64,000 nucleotides of DNA from Herbaspirillum sp. ST 5-3 (GTDB taxonomy: Bacteria; Pseudomonadota; Gammaproteobacteria; Burkholderiales; Burkholderiaceae_D). The DNA is taken from assembly GCF_004804275.1 (NCBI RefSeq), contig NZ_STGI01000007.1, positions 62,001-126,000 on the forward strand, given 5' to 3'. The notes under the pieces are model-generated. The model was given only the letters and a program-made list of their open reading frames with translations. It did not search any database and was not told the origin of the DNA. The position numbers and the translations under genes were made by a program. Below, piece by piece: positions 1 to 8,457 of this stretch; positions within the stretch are counted from its first letter, which is position 1, and every line of letters begins with the position of its first letter.

Positions 1-407
1 TGCTGGTGGCTCTGGCGGCGTTGGGAGCGGCAATCGTCAGCGTTTCGACGACCCAGCAACAGACTTCCGCCCAGGATTTGCAAGGGTCGCGCGCGTACCA
101 TGCGGCGCGCGCCGGGGTCGAGTGGGGTGTGTACCAGGTGATGGATCCGGATAACGCGACTTATAGCCTGCCGGCCTGTTTCGGCAACACCGCGATAAAC
201 CTGGAAGGCTTCGCCGTCGCGGTCAGCTGCACGAGCCAAACCTTTACCGAAGCGGCCACCCCGGTTCACACGATTGTGGTTTATCAACTGACGTCGACAG
301 CAAGTGGCGGCGGGGCAGTAGGCGATGTCAATCGTGTCGAGCGGCAGATCAGGGTTTTGGTGAGCAAGTGCGGCGCCACGGTTGGCCCAACGGTTGTGCC
401 CTGCTAA
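1..407 (+). CDS. mshP: MSHA biogenesis protein MshP, 3' part
   Basis: The frame is open to the left edge of the window, so the N-terminus is missing. What remains (about 134 residues) begins inside a hydrophobic helix rich in Leu and Ala, followed by a stretch ending in AARAGVEWG. That pattern is typical of the N-terminal helix of MshP/PilX-like minor pilin-type proteins of type IV pilus systems. The C-terminal part has paired cysteines and beta-type sequence, as expected for a periplasmic domain. It is followed 88 bp downstream by mshQ and then by further msh genes, which supports the identification. MshP is thought to be an accessory or minor pilin component at the inner membrane or pilus. 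The exact family call rests on the helix pattern and context. Confidence 0.75.
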   Translation, partial: LVALAALGAAIVSVSTTQQQTSAQDLQGSRAYHAARAGVEWGVYQVMDPDNATYSLPACFGNTAINLEGFAVAVSCTSQTFTEAATPVHTIVVYQLTSTASGGGAVGDVNRVERQIRVLVSKCGATVGPTVVPC

Positions 408-495
408 TAACGGATGAGCGGTACCCGGGCGGGTGCCCGAACGATGCAAGTGCTGCAGCGTGCGGATGCAGGGCGCATGGCGAGGAATGCTGGAT

Positions 496-3400
496 ATGAG
501 AAAAAAACGAAATCTGTTTTCACTGTGGTTGCTGTGCATCGGCCTGATTTTCTTCGGGCCAGCGGCGTTCGCCGACACGATGCCTTCCCTGTATAACAGC
601 TTCGCCGGTTACGTCAATTTCGTCGGCGCACAGCGCACGCTTCGTACGGGCGACAACACCAGTAATACGACTGCATCATCGCTCGTCAGCGGGGCGACCA
701 CAGCCGCAGGCTCTGCACTGACAACGGTAACGCTTTCGGGACTTTCGGGCGCTACCATCCGCGCTGCTTATCTCTATTGGGCCGGATCCGGTGACACACC
801 GGATTACAGCGTCAACTTTGAAGGTAATGCGATTACGGCCGACCGCCAGTACACTATTACGAACGCAGCCGGCGTCACCGGGATCAATTACTTCTCCGGT
901 GTGGCCGACGTGACAGCGACCGTGACTGCGAAAGGCGACGGCACGTATACCTTTTCCGGATTGACTGTCGAGAATGGCGATCCCTGGTATAGCAGTCAGG
1001 CCGTGCTGGCCGGCTGGGCGCTGCTCGTGGTCTACGAAAACCCCGCTACCGAACGATTTCGCGTGCTTAACGTTTATGAGGGGTTCCAGCCCTTCTACGG
1101 ATCCAACATTCCGCTGACGATCTCGAATTTCCGCACGCCCGCAAGCAATATCGACGGCCGGCTCGGGCATTTGACTTGGGAAGGCGACGTCACGAACTCG
1201 ACATCGCAGAATGGCTTCAGCGAACAGCTTCGGTTCAATTCGACAACGCTCTCCGACACCAGTAACCCGATTGGTAATCAGTTCAATTCCGTGTCTACCA
1301 TCCGCGGGGCTGGCGCGGTGGATACGGCGTCTTATGGCGTCGACTTCGACGCGTATGATATCGGCCCATACCTGACTCCCGGCGCGACCTCGGCAACCTC
1401 GGTCTACAGCTCGGGCGCCGACCTCGTGCTGCTGTCCATGGAAGTCATCAGCGTCACCAACACCCCGGTGGCGGACCTGTCCATTACCAAGGTGCTCAAC
1501 GGTACGCTGAATCGCGGCCAGAACGCCAGCTACGCCATCAACGTCACCAACAATGGTCCGAGCAACGAAGCCGGACCGATCATCGTCAGAGATACTCTTC
1601 CTGCCGGGCTTAGCTTCGTGTCAGCTAGCGGCACGGGATGGTCGTGCAATTTTGCCTCGGGAACCGTCACTTGCACCTACAACAGTAGTCTCGCAAACGG
1701 AACAACGGCGCCAACCGTGACGCTGACAGTCGGCGTCAGCGCATCGGCATCGGGAACGATCAGCAACAGCGCTACCGTTACGGGGACGAATTTCGACAAC
1801 GATAGCGGTAATGACATGGCCACCGACAGCCATGGCGTCGCGAGCGCGGATTTGGCGTTGGCCATGGTGCGCAACGGCGCGCTCACACAAGGCCAGAGTA
1901 CGACCTATACGCTCACCGTGAACAATAATGGACCGCTCAATGAGCCCGGCCCGATTTCTCTGACCTACACCTTGCCATCGGGGCTTACCTTCGTCTCCGG
2001 AGTGGGAGGAGGCTGGACATGCAATGCCTCCGGCTGCAACTACAGCGGAAGCCTTGCCAGCGGAGGGGCTACATCGGTCATCCTGACCGTCGCGGTCGGC
2101 GCAACCGCGACAGGTTCCAAGACGACCAGCGCGACGGTCACCGGCACCCAGTATGACGCCAATTTGGCGAACAATACGGCAAGCGATACCTATACCATCC
2201 TGCCGGCCGCCTATGCCTACTACATCATGGACGAGGCGGCATGGACCGGCGGCGTAGTGCCGGATTCAAGCGGCCTCGGACATGATGGCACAGTCCTTGG
2301 TAGTGCTGCGCCAACAGGCTACCCGCCCTCCATTCCCGCAGGAAGCGCCATTTCCGGCAATCCGGGCACCTGTGGCGCTGGATTCATTCCGAGTGGCACG
2401 TCGCAAGGTGTCAGCACCCCCGTTGATGTCAACAGTAACCTCGGCAATGCCGGCTCGATTGCGTTCTGGTATAGCAGCAATACTGTCTGGAACGATGGGA
2501 ACGACCGTATGCTCTTCGACGCGTCAAACAATCTGGGCGGCGGCAATGCAGACAAGCATTTTTATCTTGTAAAGAGGACCAACGGCAGCCTCATGTTTGC
2601 GCTGGAAGACAGCGGGGATACAAACAGTAATGCAACCTCGCCTTCTTATTCGTTTGCAGCGAACACCTGGCACCACATTGCGGTGACGTGGAATCTCGGC
2701 GCAGACCGCCTATACATTTATCTGGATGGGAATCCTACTCCGGTGGCAACTTCAACCACCGGTGTCAACGGAACGCTGGGAAATACCAACACGCTTTACA
2801 TCGGAGCTCAGCGGTCCACGGCAATCAACAATACCGCCGGAAGCTATACCTCCAATTCAGCGAACGGCTACATCGACGAGTTCTATGCATTCAGTGGAGC
2901 GCTAAGCTCTTCACAGGTCACTCAACTCAAGAACAATACCCATTCCTGCGGGGCGCTGGTAACGCACTATGCCATCAGCTATCCATTGGTTAATCCTGGC
3001 GTGACTTGCGAAGCGATGGCAGTGCGGATTACGGGGCACGCCTCAGACCATAGCGTCGTTCCTCCTGCCGCCAACACACAGATCACGCTTTCCACTTCGC
3101 CGGCAGCGGGAGGGTGGGCCTTGAAGAGCGGCGCAGGCGTATTCACGCCTCCAAACAAATATACCTTTTCCGGCGCTGAGAACTCGGTTGACTTCTGGTT
3201 GACGCAGACCACCCCGACCACTGCGCCGCACATCAACATCAGCGTGACGGACGGCAGCAAGACCGATCTGGAAGGCGATATCACGGAGGACGTGCGCGCA
3301 CAGTTTTTGGACACGGGCTTTCTGTTTGCGGATGCGTCAGGGAACCCGGTCAGCATTAACAATCAGATTGCGGGCAAGGATGCCAATGTTGCCCCAAATG

Positions 3401-5538
3401 CCCAAAACCTTTATTTGCGTGCAGTCAGGAAGAGCGACAACAGCAATGCCTGTGTAGCGGCGCTGCAGGGAACGACGCCGATAGATTGGGCATATGAGTG
3501 CAATGATCCGACCACCTGCTCTGGCAGCAATTTATTAAGTCTCGCCGCGGCGGAAACCAAGGCAATATCCCGCAACAGCAATGGCGGCGTATCGACCTAC
3601 ACTGCGGTCAACATGACGTTCGACAGTAACGGATATGCGCCATTCAACTTCAAATACAGCGACGCAGGCAAGATCAAGCTGTATGTGCAGAAGACACTGA
3701 CCGCCGGAATCGGGACGCCACCGAGCACCCCAGCCACTCTGTCGACATCATCCAATTCATTCATCGTGAAGCCGGCTGGATTCGTCCTGTCGAATATCCA
3801 GCAGACCGCGGCTCCTAATACGGCAAACCCGGCCGCCGCCGATGCGAACGGTTTAGTATTCGTGAGGGCCGGCGAGGACTTTTCGATCACTGCCACCGCG
3901 GTCGACACGGCGGGAAATGCGACACCGAACTTTGGAAAGGAAATCTCGCCCGAAGGCGTCAAGCTCACCTCCACGCTGGTTGCGCCTTCGGGGGGCGTCA
4001 ATGGGAACTTCACCGGCGCATTCGGCACTTTTAGCAGCGGTGCAGCAAGCGGCAGCACATTCAAATGGGACGAGGTAGGTATCATCAACCTTCAACCAAG
4101 TGTCCTGGATGGCGACTACCTTGGTGCCGGCAACGTCGACACAAGCGGTACCTACGACAAGATTGTCGGCCGTTTCATCCCGGATCATTTCGGGCTTGCC
4201 GGGAGCCTCGCAGTGCGTAGCGATCTGCCGCGCACGACCAGCAGCATCAGTGCCGGCAGTTCGGCGCTTACGGTGGCTGCGGCAACCGGCATTTTGGCCG
4301 GAAACAGGCTCCTCGTCCTGGGTGCGGGACCCGGTGGCACGGCGCTTCAGGCAGATGTCAGCTTAATTTCCGGCAACACGCTCACCCTGTCGAAAACAGC
4401 TTCGACTAGCGTGACCGGTGCCAAGGTCTACATCGTCATGACGCGGGAAACGACCGGCAGCGTTGCTATCGGCAGCGCCACATTGACGGTAAATGATGCA
4501 ACCGGCATTTCGGTGGGAGACATCCTCGTTGTGCTGGGGGCAGGGCCTGGCGGCACGGCACTTCGCGCAAATGTCAGCTCGATCTCAGGCAACACAGTCA
4601 CGCTGTCAATGGCAGCCTCGACGAGCGTGATAGGAGCCAGAGTGCTATCTACGCAGGACACGTTCACTTACATGGGTGAGCCGATGCTGACCCACCTGGA
4701 AGTTACTGCCTATAACGCCGGCGACCAGCCTACGAAGAACTATGAAGGCGACTTCGCCAAGCTTTCCGCAGGCGCGCTGGGCACAGGCACAAACTGGTTT
4801 GCTACCGGCTGCAGCGCCGGGGTGCAATGCTTCGGTCTGGGCGCAATCAATGGCACGACAACGGGACTCACCTCGCGGCTAAATATCGATACCAGCGTTT
4901 CCAACCCGGTTAGTTCTTGGACGCAAGGCGTTGGCACGTTTTCCACGCAAGTTTATCTGGCTCGACCCACCAGCACGACTGCCGATGCGACTTGGGGGCC
5001 GTACGATGTGCTGAGCATCGGCGGTGCGCCGAAAGATAGTGATGACGTAACGCTTCCCGGAGCCACTTCATTGGATGCGCATCACATAGATCTCGACGCC
5101 GATGCCAATTCCGTTAATGAGCGCAGGCTTGTTTTTACCAGCAAGAGCCGCCTCGGACGCTTGAATTTTTCCAGCGAATACGGCTCGGAGTTGCTGCCCT
5201 TGCCAATCCATGTAGCGGCGCAGTGGTGGAACGGGGCGACCTTCCTCACCAATCCGCTCGATAACGCCACAAGCTTTGCGACGAGCGCGGTAAACATAAG
5301 CAATCCGAAGAAGAATCTGGCATTGAATGAAATCAGTATCGCAGCACCGACCTCGGTGGTGTTCACAAACGGGGTCGCGACATTCCGGTTGGCGAAACCG
5401 ACTGGCGGCGACGGCAAGTACGATGGCAGCGTGGATATGACGACGACTGTATTTCCTTATCTGCCAGCGAATACAGGGCGCGCAAGCTTCGGCGTCTATA
5501 AGTCGGGGCCCGTTATTTACATCCGTGAGATGTTTTAG
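496..5538 (+). CDS. mshQ: MshQ-like giant surface protein (DUF11 x2, LamG-like, DUF6701)
   Basis: A 1680-residue exported protein. I chose the ATG at 496 because GAGGA lies about 9 bases upstream and the product then starts with a basic N-terminus, a hydrophobic core and an AFA cleavage site. A longer frame from 433 lacks a signal peptide. Visible modules: an N-terminal beta-rich domain (about residues 30-320, with AYLYWAG), two DUF11-type repeats (about 325-440 and 451-561, each with a NNGP core), a LamG/concanavalin-like domain (about 640-815, with WHHIAVTW and YIDEFYAF), and a long C-terminal part (about 870-1680) resembling the DUF6701 region of MshQ. Two tandem 72-residue copies sit inside this part at about 1247-1390. 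MshQ is the last gene of the Vibrio MSHA cluster. An adhesin-like role at the pilus or cell surface is plausible but inferred. Confidence 0.82.
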   Translation: MRKKRNLFSLWLLCIGLIFFGPAAFADTMPSLYNSFAGYVNFVGAQRTLRTGDNTSNTTASSLVSGATTAAGSALTTVTLSGLSGATIRAAYLYWAGSGDTPDYSVNFEGNAITADRQYTITNAAGVTGINYFSGVADVTATVTAKGDGTYTFSGLTVENGDPWYSSQAVLAGWALLVVYENPATERFRVLNVYEGFQPFYGSNIPLTISNFRTPASNIDGRLGHLTWEGDVTNSTSQNGFSEQLRFNSTTLSDTSNPIGNQFNSVSTIRGAGAVDTASYGVDFDAYDIGPYLTPGATSATSVYSSGADLVLLSMEVISVTNTPVADLSITKVLNGTLNRGQNASYAINVTNNGPSNEAGPIIVRDTLPAGLSFVSASGTGWSCNFASGTVTCTYNSSLANGTTAPTVTLTVGVSASASGTISNSATVTGTNFDNDSGNDMATDSHGVASADLALAMVRNGALTQGQSTTYTLTVNNNGPLNEPGPISLTYTLPSGLTFVSGVGGGWTCNASGCNYSGSLASGGATSVILTVAVGATATGSKTTSATVTGTQYDANLANNTASDTYTILPAAYAYYIMDEAAWTGGVVPDSSGLGHDGTVLGSAAPTGYPPSIPAGSAISGNPGTCGAGFIPSGTSQGVSTPVDVNSNLGNAGSIAFWYSSNTVWNDGNDRMLFDASNNLGGGNADKHFYLVKRTNGSLMFALEDSGDTNSNATSPSYSFAANTWHHIAVTWNLGADRLYIYLDGNPTPVATSTTGVNGTLGNTNTLYIGAQRSTAINNTAGSYTSNSANGYIDEFYAFSGALSSSQVTQLKNNTHSCGALVTHYAISYPLVNPGVTCEAMAVRITGHASDHSVVPPAANTQITLSTSPAAGGWALKSGAGVFTPPNKYTFSGAENSVDFWLTQTTPTTAPHINISVTDGSKTDLEGDITEDVRAQFLDTGFLFADASGNPVSINNQIAGKDANVAPNAQNLYLRAVRKSDNSNACVAALQGTTPIDWAYECNDPTTCSGSNLLSLAAAETKAISRNSNGGVSTYTAVNMTFDSNGYAPFNFKYSDAGKIKLYVQKTLTAGIGTPPSTPATLSTSSNSFIVKPAGFVLSNIQQTAAPNTANPAAADANGLVFVRAGEDFSITATAVDTAGNATPNFGKEISPEGVKLTSTLVAPSGGVNGNFTGAFGTFSSGAASGSTFKWDEVGIINLQPSVLDGDYLGAGNVDTSGTYDKIVGRFIPDHFGLAGSLAVRSDLPRTTSSISAGSSALTVAAATGILAGNRLLVLGAGPGGTALQADVSLISGNTLTLSKTASTSVTGAKVYIVMTRETTGSVAIGSATLTVNDATGISVGDILVVLGAGPGGTALRANVSSISGNTVTLSMAASTSVIGARVLSTQDTFTYMGEPMLTHLEVTAYNAGDQPTKNYEGDFAKLSAGALGTGTNWFATGCSAGVQCFGLGAINGTTTGLTSRLNIDTSVSNPVSSWTQGVGTFSTQVYLARPTSTTADATWGPYDVLSIGGAPKDSDDVTLPGATSLDAHHIDLDADANSVNERRLVFTSKSRLGRLNFSSEYGSELLPLPIHVAAQWWNGATFLTNPLDNATSFATSAVNISNPKKNLALNEISIAAPTSVVFTNGVATFRLAKPTGGDGKYDGSVDMTTTVFPYLPANTGRASFGVYKSGPVIYIREMF
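4234..4665 (+). repeat. Tandem 72-codon duplication inside mshQ
   Basis: Two adjacent 216-bp units (4234-4449 and 4450-4665) encode similar segments, each containing VLGAGPGGTAL and SGNT.TLS..ASTSV. The DNA copies have diverged at many third positions, so the duplication is not recent. The unit interrupts the DUF6701-like region and looks like a small beta-domain inserted as a pair. Confidence 0.8.
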
Positions 5539-5634
5539 GAAGCGCGCGATCGCATAAAAAGATTCAAAAAAATCGGAAGTTGATTGCCTATGGGAAACTA
5601 CTGTGGTTGTGGCGATTCGATTACGGAAAAATGA

Positions 5635-5663
5635 TTGACAGCAATAACTTATTAACTTAAGTT
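5635..5663 (+). promoter_or_regulatory. Candidate sigma-70 promoter for mshI
   Basis: A perfect TTGACA (5635-5640) is followed 17 bases later by TAAGTT (5658-5663), which matches the -10 consensus at only three positions. It lies in the 147-bp AT-rich gap between mshQ and mshI, the only sizeable gap in the pilus block. The -35 is convincing and the -10 is weak. Confidence 0.35.
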
Positions 5664-5685
5664 CAAGCAACTTCTCTCAAGAAAC

Positions 5686-6639
5686 ATGACTATGGGGTTT
5701 TTCGCAAAAGCCAAGACAGCTGCCGGACTGCTTGCAATACGCCTTCAAAAAGAGGGCATCAGTGTAGCTTCCATCAAGCGCCCGCTTTCAGGCTTGCCCA
5801 CGGTCGAACAGCTCGCTTTTTTTGTCATCGAAAAGAATTCTGAACTGATTGGCTTGGAGAAACTTGCCAAGGACCTGCACGCGAATCGCTACCAATGCGC
5901 AAACCTGCTGTCCGCCGGCGAATACCAGATCCTTGCGGTCGAAGCGCCGAACGTTCCGCCTGACGAATTGAAGACTGCGGTGCGATGGCGCTTGAAAGAC
6001 ATGCTGGACTTCCATATTGATGATGCGACCATTGACGTGCTTGACGTTCCGGCCGACAAGAACGCGCCGGCGCGTAATCACTCCATGTACGCCATTGCGG
6101 CGCGCAACCAGTTGATCAATCAGCGGCAGAGCTTATTCGGCGACGCCAAGATTCCGTTGAGCGTCATCGATATTCCCGAAATGGCACAGCGCAATATTGC
6201 GGCATTGATGGAACCGGAGGGGAGGGGTATCGCACTCTTGTCTTTCGATGCGGAAGGCGGCTTGCTAACGGTGACGTATTCCGGCGAGCTTTACCTGGCC
6301 CGCCGCATAGATGTCACGGCGAACCAGCTTGCGCAGCAAGATGCCGAGCAGAGTAGCGCCGTTTTCGACAGAATCACATTGGAGTTGCAGCGGTCGCTGG
6401 ACCACTTCGACAGGCAGTATCACTTCGTTACCGTTTCCAAGCTGATGCTGTTCTCTCCGACAGCGGACTCGGGTTTGCAGGCCTATCTTGCTTCGAACCT
6501 GTATTTGCCCGTCGAAACCTTGAATCTGGAGATGGTGCTGGATACGTCAAAGGTGTCCGAGCTTAAATCGCCGGAGGCGCAGCAACGCTATTTCCTGACC
6601 TTGGGGGCGGCACTGCGCCATGAGGAGAAGGCGCTGTGA
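5686..6639 (+). CDS. mshI: MSHA biogenesis protein MshI (PilM-like)
   Basis: A 317-residue protein without a signal peptide, resembling MshI. This is the cytoplasmic actin-fold (PilM-like) platform component that associates with the PilN/PilO-type proteins at the inner membrane during type IV pilus assembly. The segment EAPNVPPDELKTAVRWRLKD around residues 85-104 is the recognisable part: PilM/MshI proteins have a similar P-x-[DE]-E-[LI] followed by a W-[KR] motif. The C-terminal half alternates beta strands and helices as in ATPase-like folds. The ATG at 5686 has only a weak purine stretch upstream. Its end overlaps the next gene by 4 bp, so the genes that follow are translationally coupled. 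Confidence 0.82.
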   Translation: MTMGFFAKAKTAAGLLAIRLQKEGISVASIKRPLSGLPTVEQLAFFVIEKNSELIGLEKLAKDLHANRYQCANLLSAGEYQILAVEAPNVPPDELKTAVRWRLKDMLDFHIDDATIDVLDVPADKNAPARNHSMYAIAARNQLINQRQSLFGDAKIPLSVIDIPEMAQRNIAALMEPEGRGIALLSFDAEGGLLTVTYSGELYLARRIDVTANQLAQQDAEQSSAVFDRITLELQRSLDHFDRQYHFVTVSKLMLFSPTADSGLQAYLASNLYLPVETLNLEMVLDTSKVSELKSPEAQQRYFLTLGAALRHEEKAL

Positions 6640-7316
6640 GTCAGCAGATCAACCTTTTCAATCCGATTTTTCTCAAGCAGAAGAAATACTTTTCTGCCGT
6701 AACGATGGCGCAGGCGCTTGGCCTGATTCTGGCTGGCTGCGCACTTCTGGCCGGATACGCACAATACCAGGTAACAGCGTATGGAAAGGAGGCCGCGGCG
6801 ACGACTGCGCAATTGGCGGCCACGCAAGCCGAGCTGGGCAAAGTGAATGCGACATACGGACCAAGGCAGAAATCAAAATCGCTTGAGGACGAACTGCATC
6901 AGGCCGAGGCGGAGGTCAGCGCGCTGCAGCATGTCTTTGACACCTTGCAGCAAGGCGATTTCGGCAATACGAAGGGCTACGCGGATTATTTGCGCGCCTT
7001 CGCTCGGGAGATCGTGAACGGGGTCTGGCTGACTGGCTTCACTATCGAAGGCGCGGGAAATGAAATTGAGCTCCGTGGACGAGCCTTGCAGCCGGAACTG
7101 GTGCCTGCCTATATCACCCGCCTGAAGCGTGAACCCGTCCTGCAAGGGAAGTCATTCGCAGCGCTCGAGATGCGCACGCCGGCATCCGACCAAGGCGCCA
7201 CGGATTCAGCAGGTCATATTCCGAAACCGGCGGCGCCGGCATACATTGAATTCAGCCTGCGATCATCGGGCATGATGAAGGATCGCGCCGAAGCGTCAGG
7301 AGCGAAGAATAAATGA
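6636..7316 (+). CDS. PilN-like inner-membrane assembly protein of the MSHA system
   Basis: A 226-residue bitopic protein. A short cytoplasmic N-terminus with INLFNP resembles the conserved PilN N-terminal peptide (INLLP) that binds PilM. A membrane helix follows (about residues 22-42), then a coiled-coil (about 55-105) and a periplasmic alpha/beta domain ending in a Lys/Ala-rich tail. It lies between mshI and mshJ, with 4-bp ATGA overlaps on both sides, which is the PilM-PilN-PilO order of other type IV pilus systems. In some annotations this position is called MshI2. I leave the symbol empty because the name is not uniform. Confidence 0.75.
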   Translation: MSQQINLFNPIFLKQKKYFSAVTMAQALGLILAGCALLAGYAQYQVTAYGKEAAATTAQLAATQAELGKVNATYGPRQKSKSLEDELHQAEAEVSALQHVFDTLQQGDFGNTKGYADYLRAFAREIVNGVWLTGFTIEGAGNEIELRGRALQPELVPAYITRLKREPVLQGKSFAALEMRTPASDQGATDSAGHIPKPAAPAYIEFSLRSSGMMKDRAEASGAKNK

Positions 7317-8044
7317 AGCGATATTGGCAACGGCTGGCGCTGAAAATCGATGCTCTGACGCTACGCGAGCGTGCCATTATTTTTACGATGGCTGCGCTGA
7401 TTCTGATCGTACTGGTCAATACCACACTGCTGGACCCGCAATACGCCAGGCAAAAACAATTGTCCGACCGCATCAAGCAGGAGCAGTCGCAAATCGCCTC
7501 CGCGCAGGCCGAAATTCAGCGCAAGATTGCAGCGCAAACTGTGGATCCCGACAGTGCGAGCAAGATGCGGCTGCAACAACTGAAGGAACAGTTCCGGCAA
7601 ATGCAAACGTCCTTGCGAGGAATGCAGAAAGGACTGGTTTCTCCGGACAAAATGTCATCCCTGCTGGAAGACATCCTGAAAAGAAACGGCAGGCTGCGTT
7701 TGTTATCGCTCAAGACCTTGTCCGTCACAGGTATCAACGATACGCCGACCGCCGCTCTGGAAGCAACCGTGGCGCAAACGACGACCCAGCCCAAGGACAA
7801 GGCCGATGGCAAGCCAGGCGGTTCATCTGACAAGCCGGTTGCCGATGCAATCTACCGCCATGGCGTGGAAATCGTTGTTCAGGGCGGATATCTGGATCTG
7901 CTGGATTACCTGAGCCAGCTTGAGGCGATGCCGTGGCAGCTGTTTTGGGGAAAGGCGAAGCTGGATTCGGACGAATATCCAAAAGCGAAACTGACTTTGA
8001 CGCTGTATACATTGAGCTTGGACAAGAAATGGCTCAATATTTGA
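7313..8044 (+). CDS. mshJ: MSHA biogenesis protein MshJ (PilO-like)
   Basis: A 243-residue bitopic membrane protein. It has a basic cytoplasmic N-terminus, one membrane helix (about residues 23-43), a long heptad-like coiled-coil rich in Gln and Lys (about 48-110) and a C-terminal periplasmic domain. This is the PilO/MshJ plan. MshJ pairs with the PilN-like protein to link the cytoplasmic platform to the secretin. The start codon overlaps the previous stop (ATGA) and the end overlaps mshK or lies 2 bp from it, depending on the mshK start. Confidence 0.8.
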   Translation: MKRYWQRLALKIDALTLRERAIIFTMAALILIVLVNTTLLDPQYARQKQLSDRIKQEQSQIASAQAEIQRKIAAQTVDPDSASKMRLQQLKEQFRQMQTSLRGMQKGLVSPDKMSSLLEDILKRNGRLRLLSLKTLSVTGINDTPTAALEATVAQTTTQPKDKADGKPGGSSDKPVADAIYRHGVEIVVQGGYLDLLDYLSQLEAMPWQLFWGKAKLDSDEYPKAKLTLTLYTLSLDKKWLNI

Positions 8045-8457
8045 ATATGACCGCGAAGCAAGTAATAATTCGATTTGCAACAGCGTGTCTCGCCTTCGGC
8101 GTGCATTTTATTGCCGTGGCGCAAGTGTGGAGCGATCCGACGCGTCCGCCAGCCGCTGCAAGTAGCGAGCTTGCATCAGGTCAGGCGGCGACGGGACCGA
8201 TTCTGCAGTCGATCCTGATTTCGCCGCATCGGGCGGAAGCCATCATCAATGGGCAGACCGTCAAGGTAGGAGACAAAGTCGGCGACGCGAAGGTGGTCAA
8301 GATCACGGAGAGTGAAGTTCTATTAAGCAGTGGCAAAGATCTGAAAGCGTTGAAGCTTTTCCCGAATATCGAAAAGCACAGAACCCGTGGCGCATCGTCG
8401 CCACAGCGGACAAATAGCGTGGACAAACGGCGGCAACAAGGGCAAACCCTGGAATGA
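8029..8457 (+). CDS. mshK: MSHA biogenesis protein MshK
   Basis: A 142-residue protein. A hydrophobic signal segment ends near AVAQ and is followed by VWSDPTRPP. The [RK]DPTRPP-type motif just after the signal is characteristic of MshK. A small PilP/PulC-like beta domain (about residues 60-120) then contains ISPHRAEAIINGQTVKVGD. This type of protein is a periplasmic factor that connects inner-membrane components to the secretin MshL, encoded next. Two starts are possible: ATG 8029, with GGA six bases upstream and a 16-bp overlap with mshJ, or ATG 8047, just after the mshJ stop but without a ribosome site. I favour 8029. The end overlaps mshL by 4 bp. Confidence 0.8.
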   Translation: MAQYLNMTAKQVIIRFATACLAFGVHFIAVAQVWSDPTRPPAAASSELASGQAATGPILQSILISPHRAEAIINGQTVKVGDKVGDAKVVKITESEVLLSSGKDLKALKLFPNIEKHRTRGASSPQRTNSVDKRRQQGQTLE

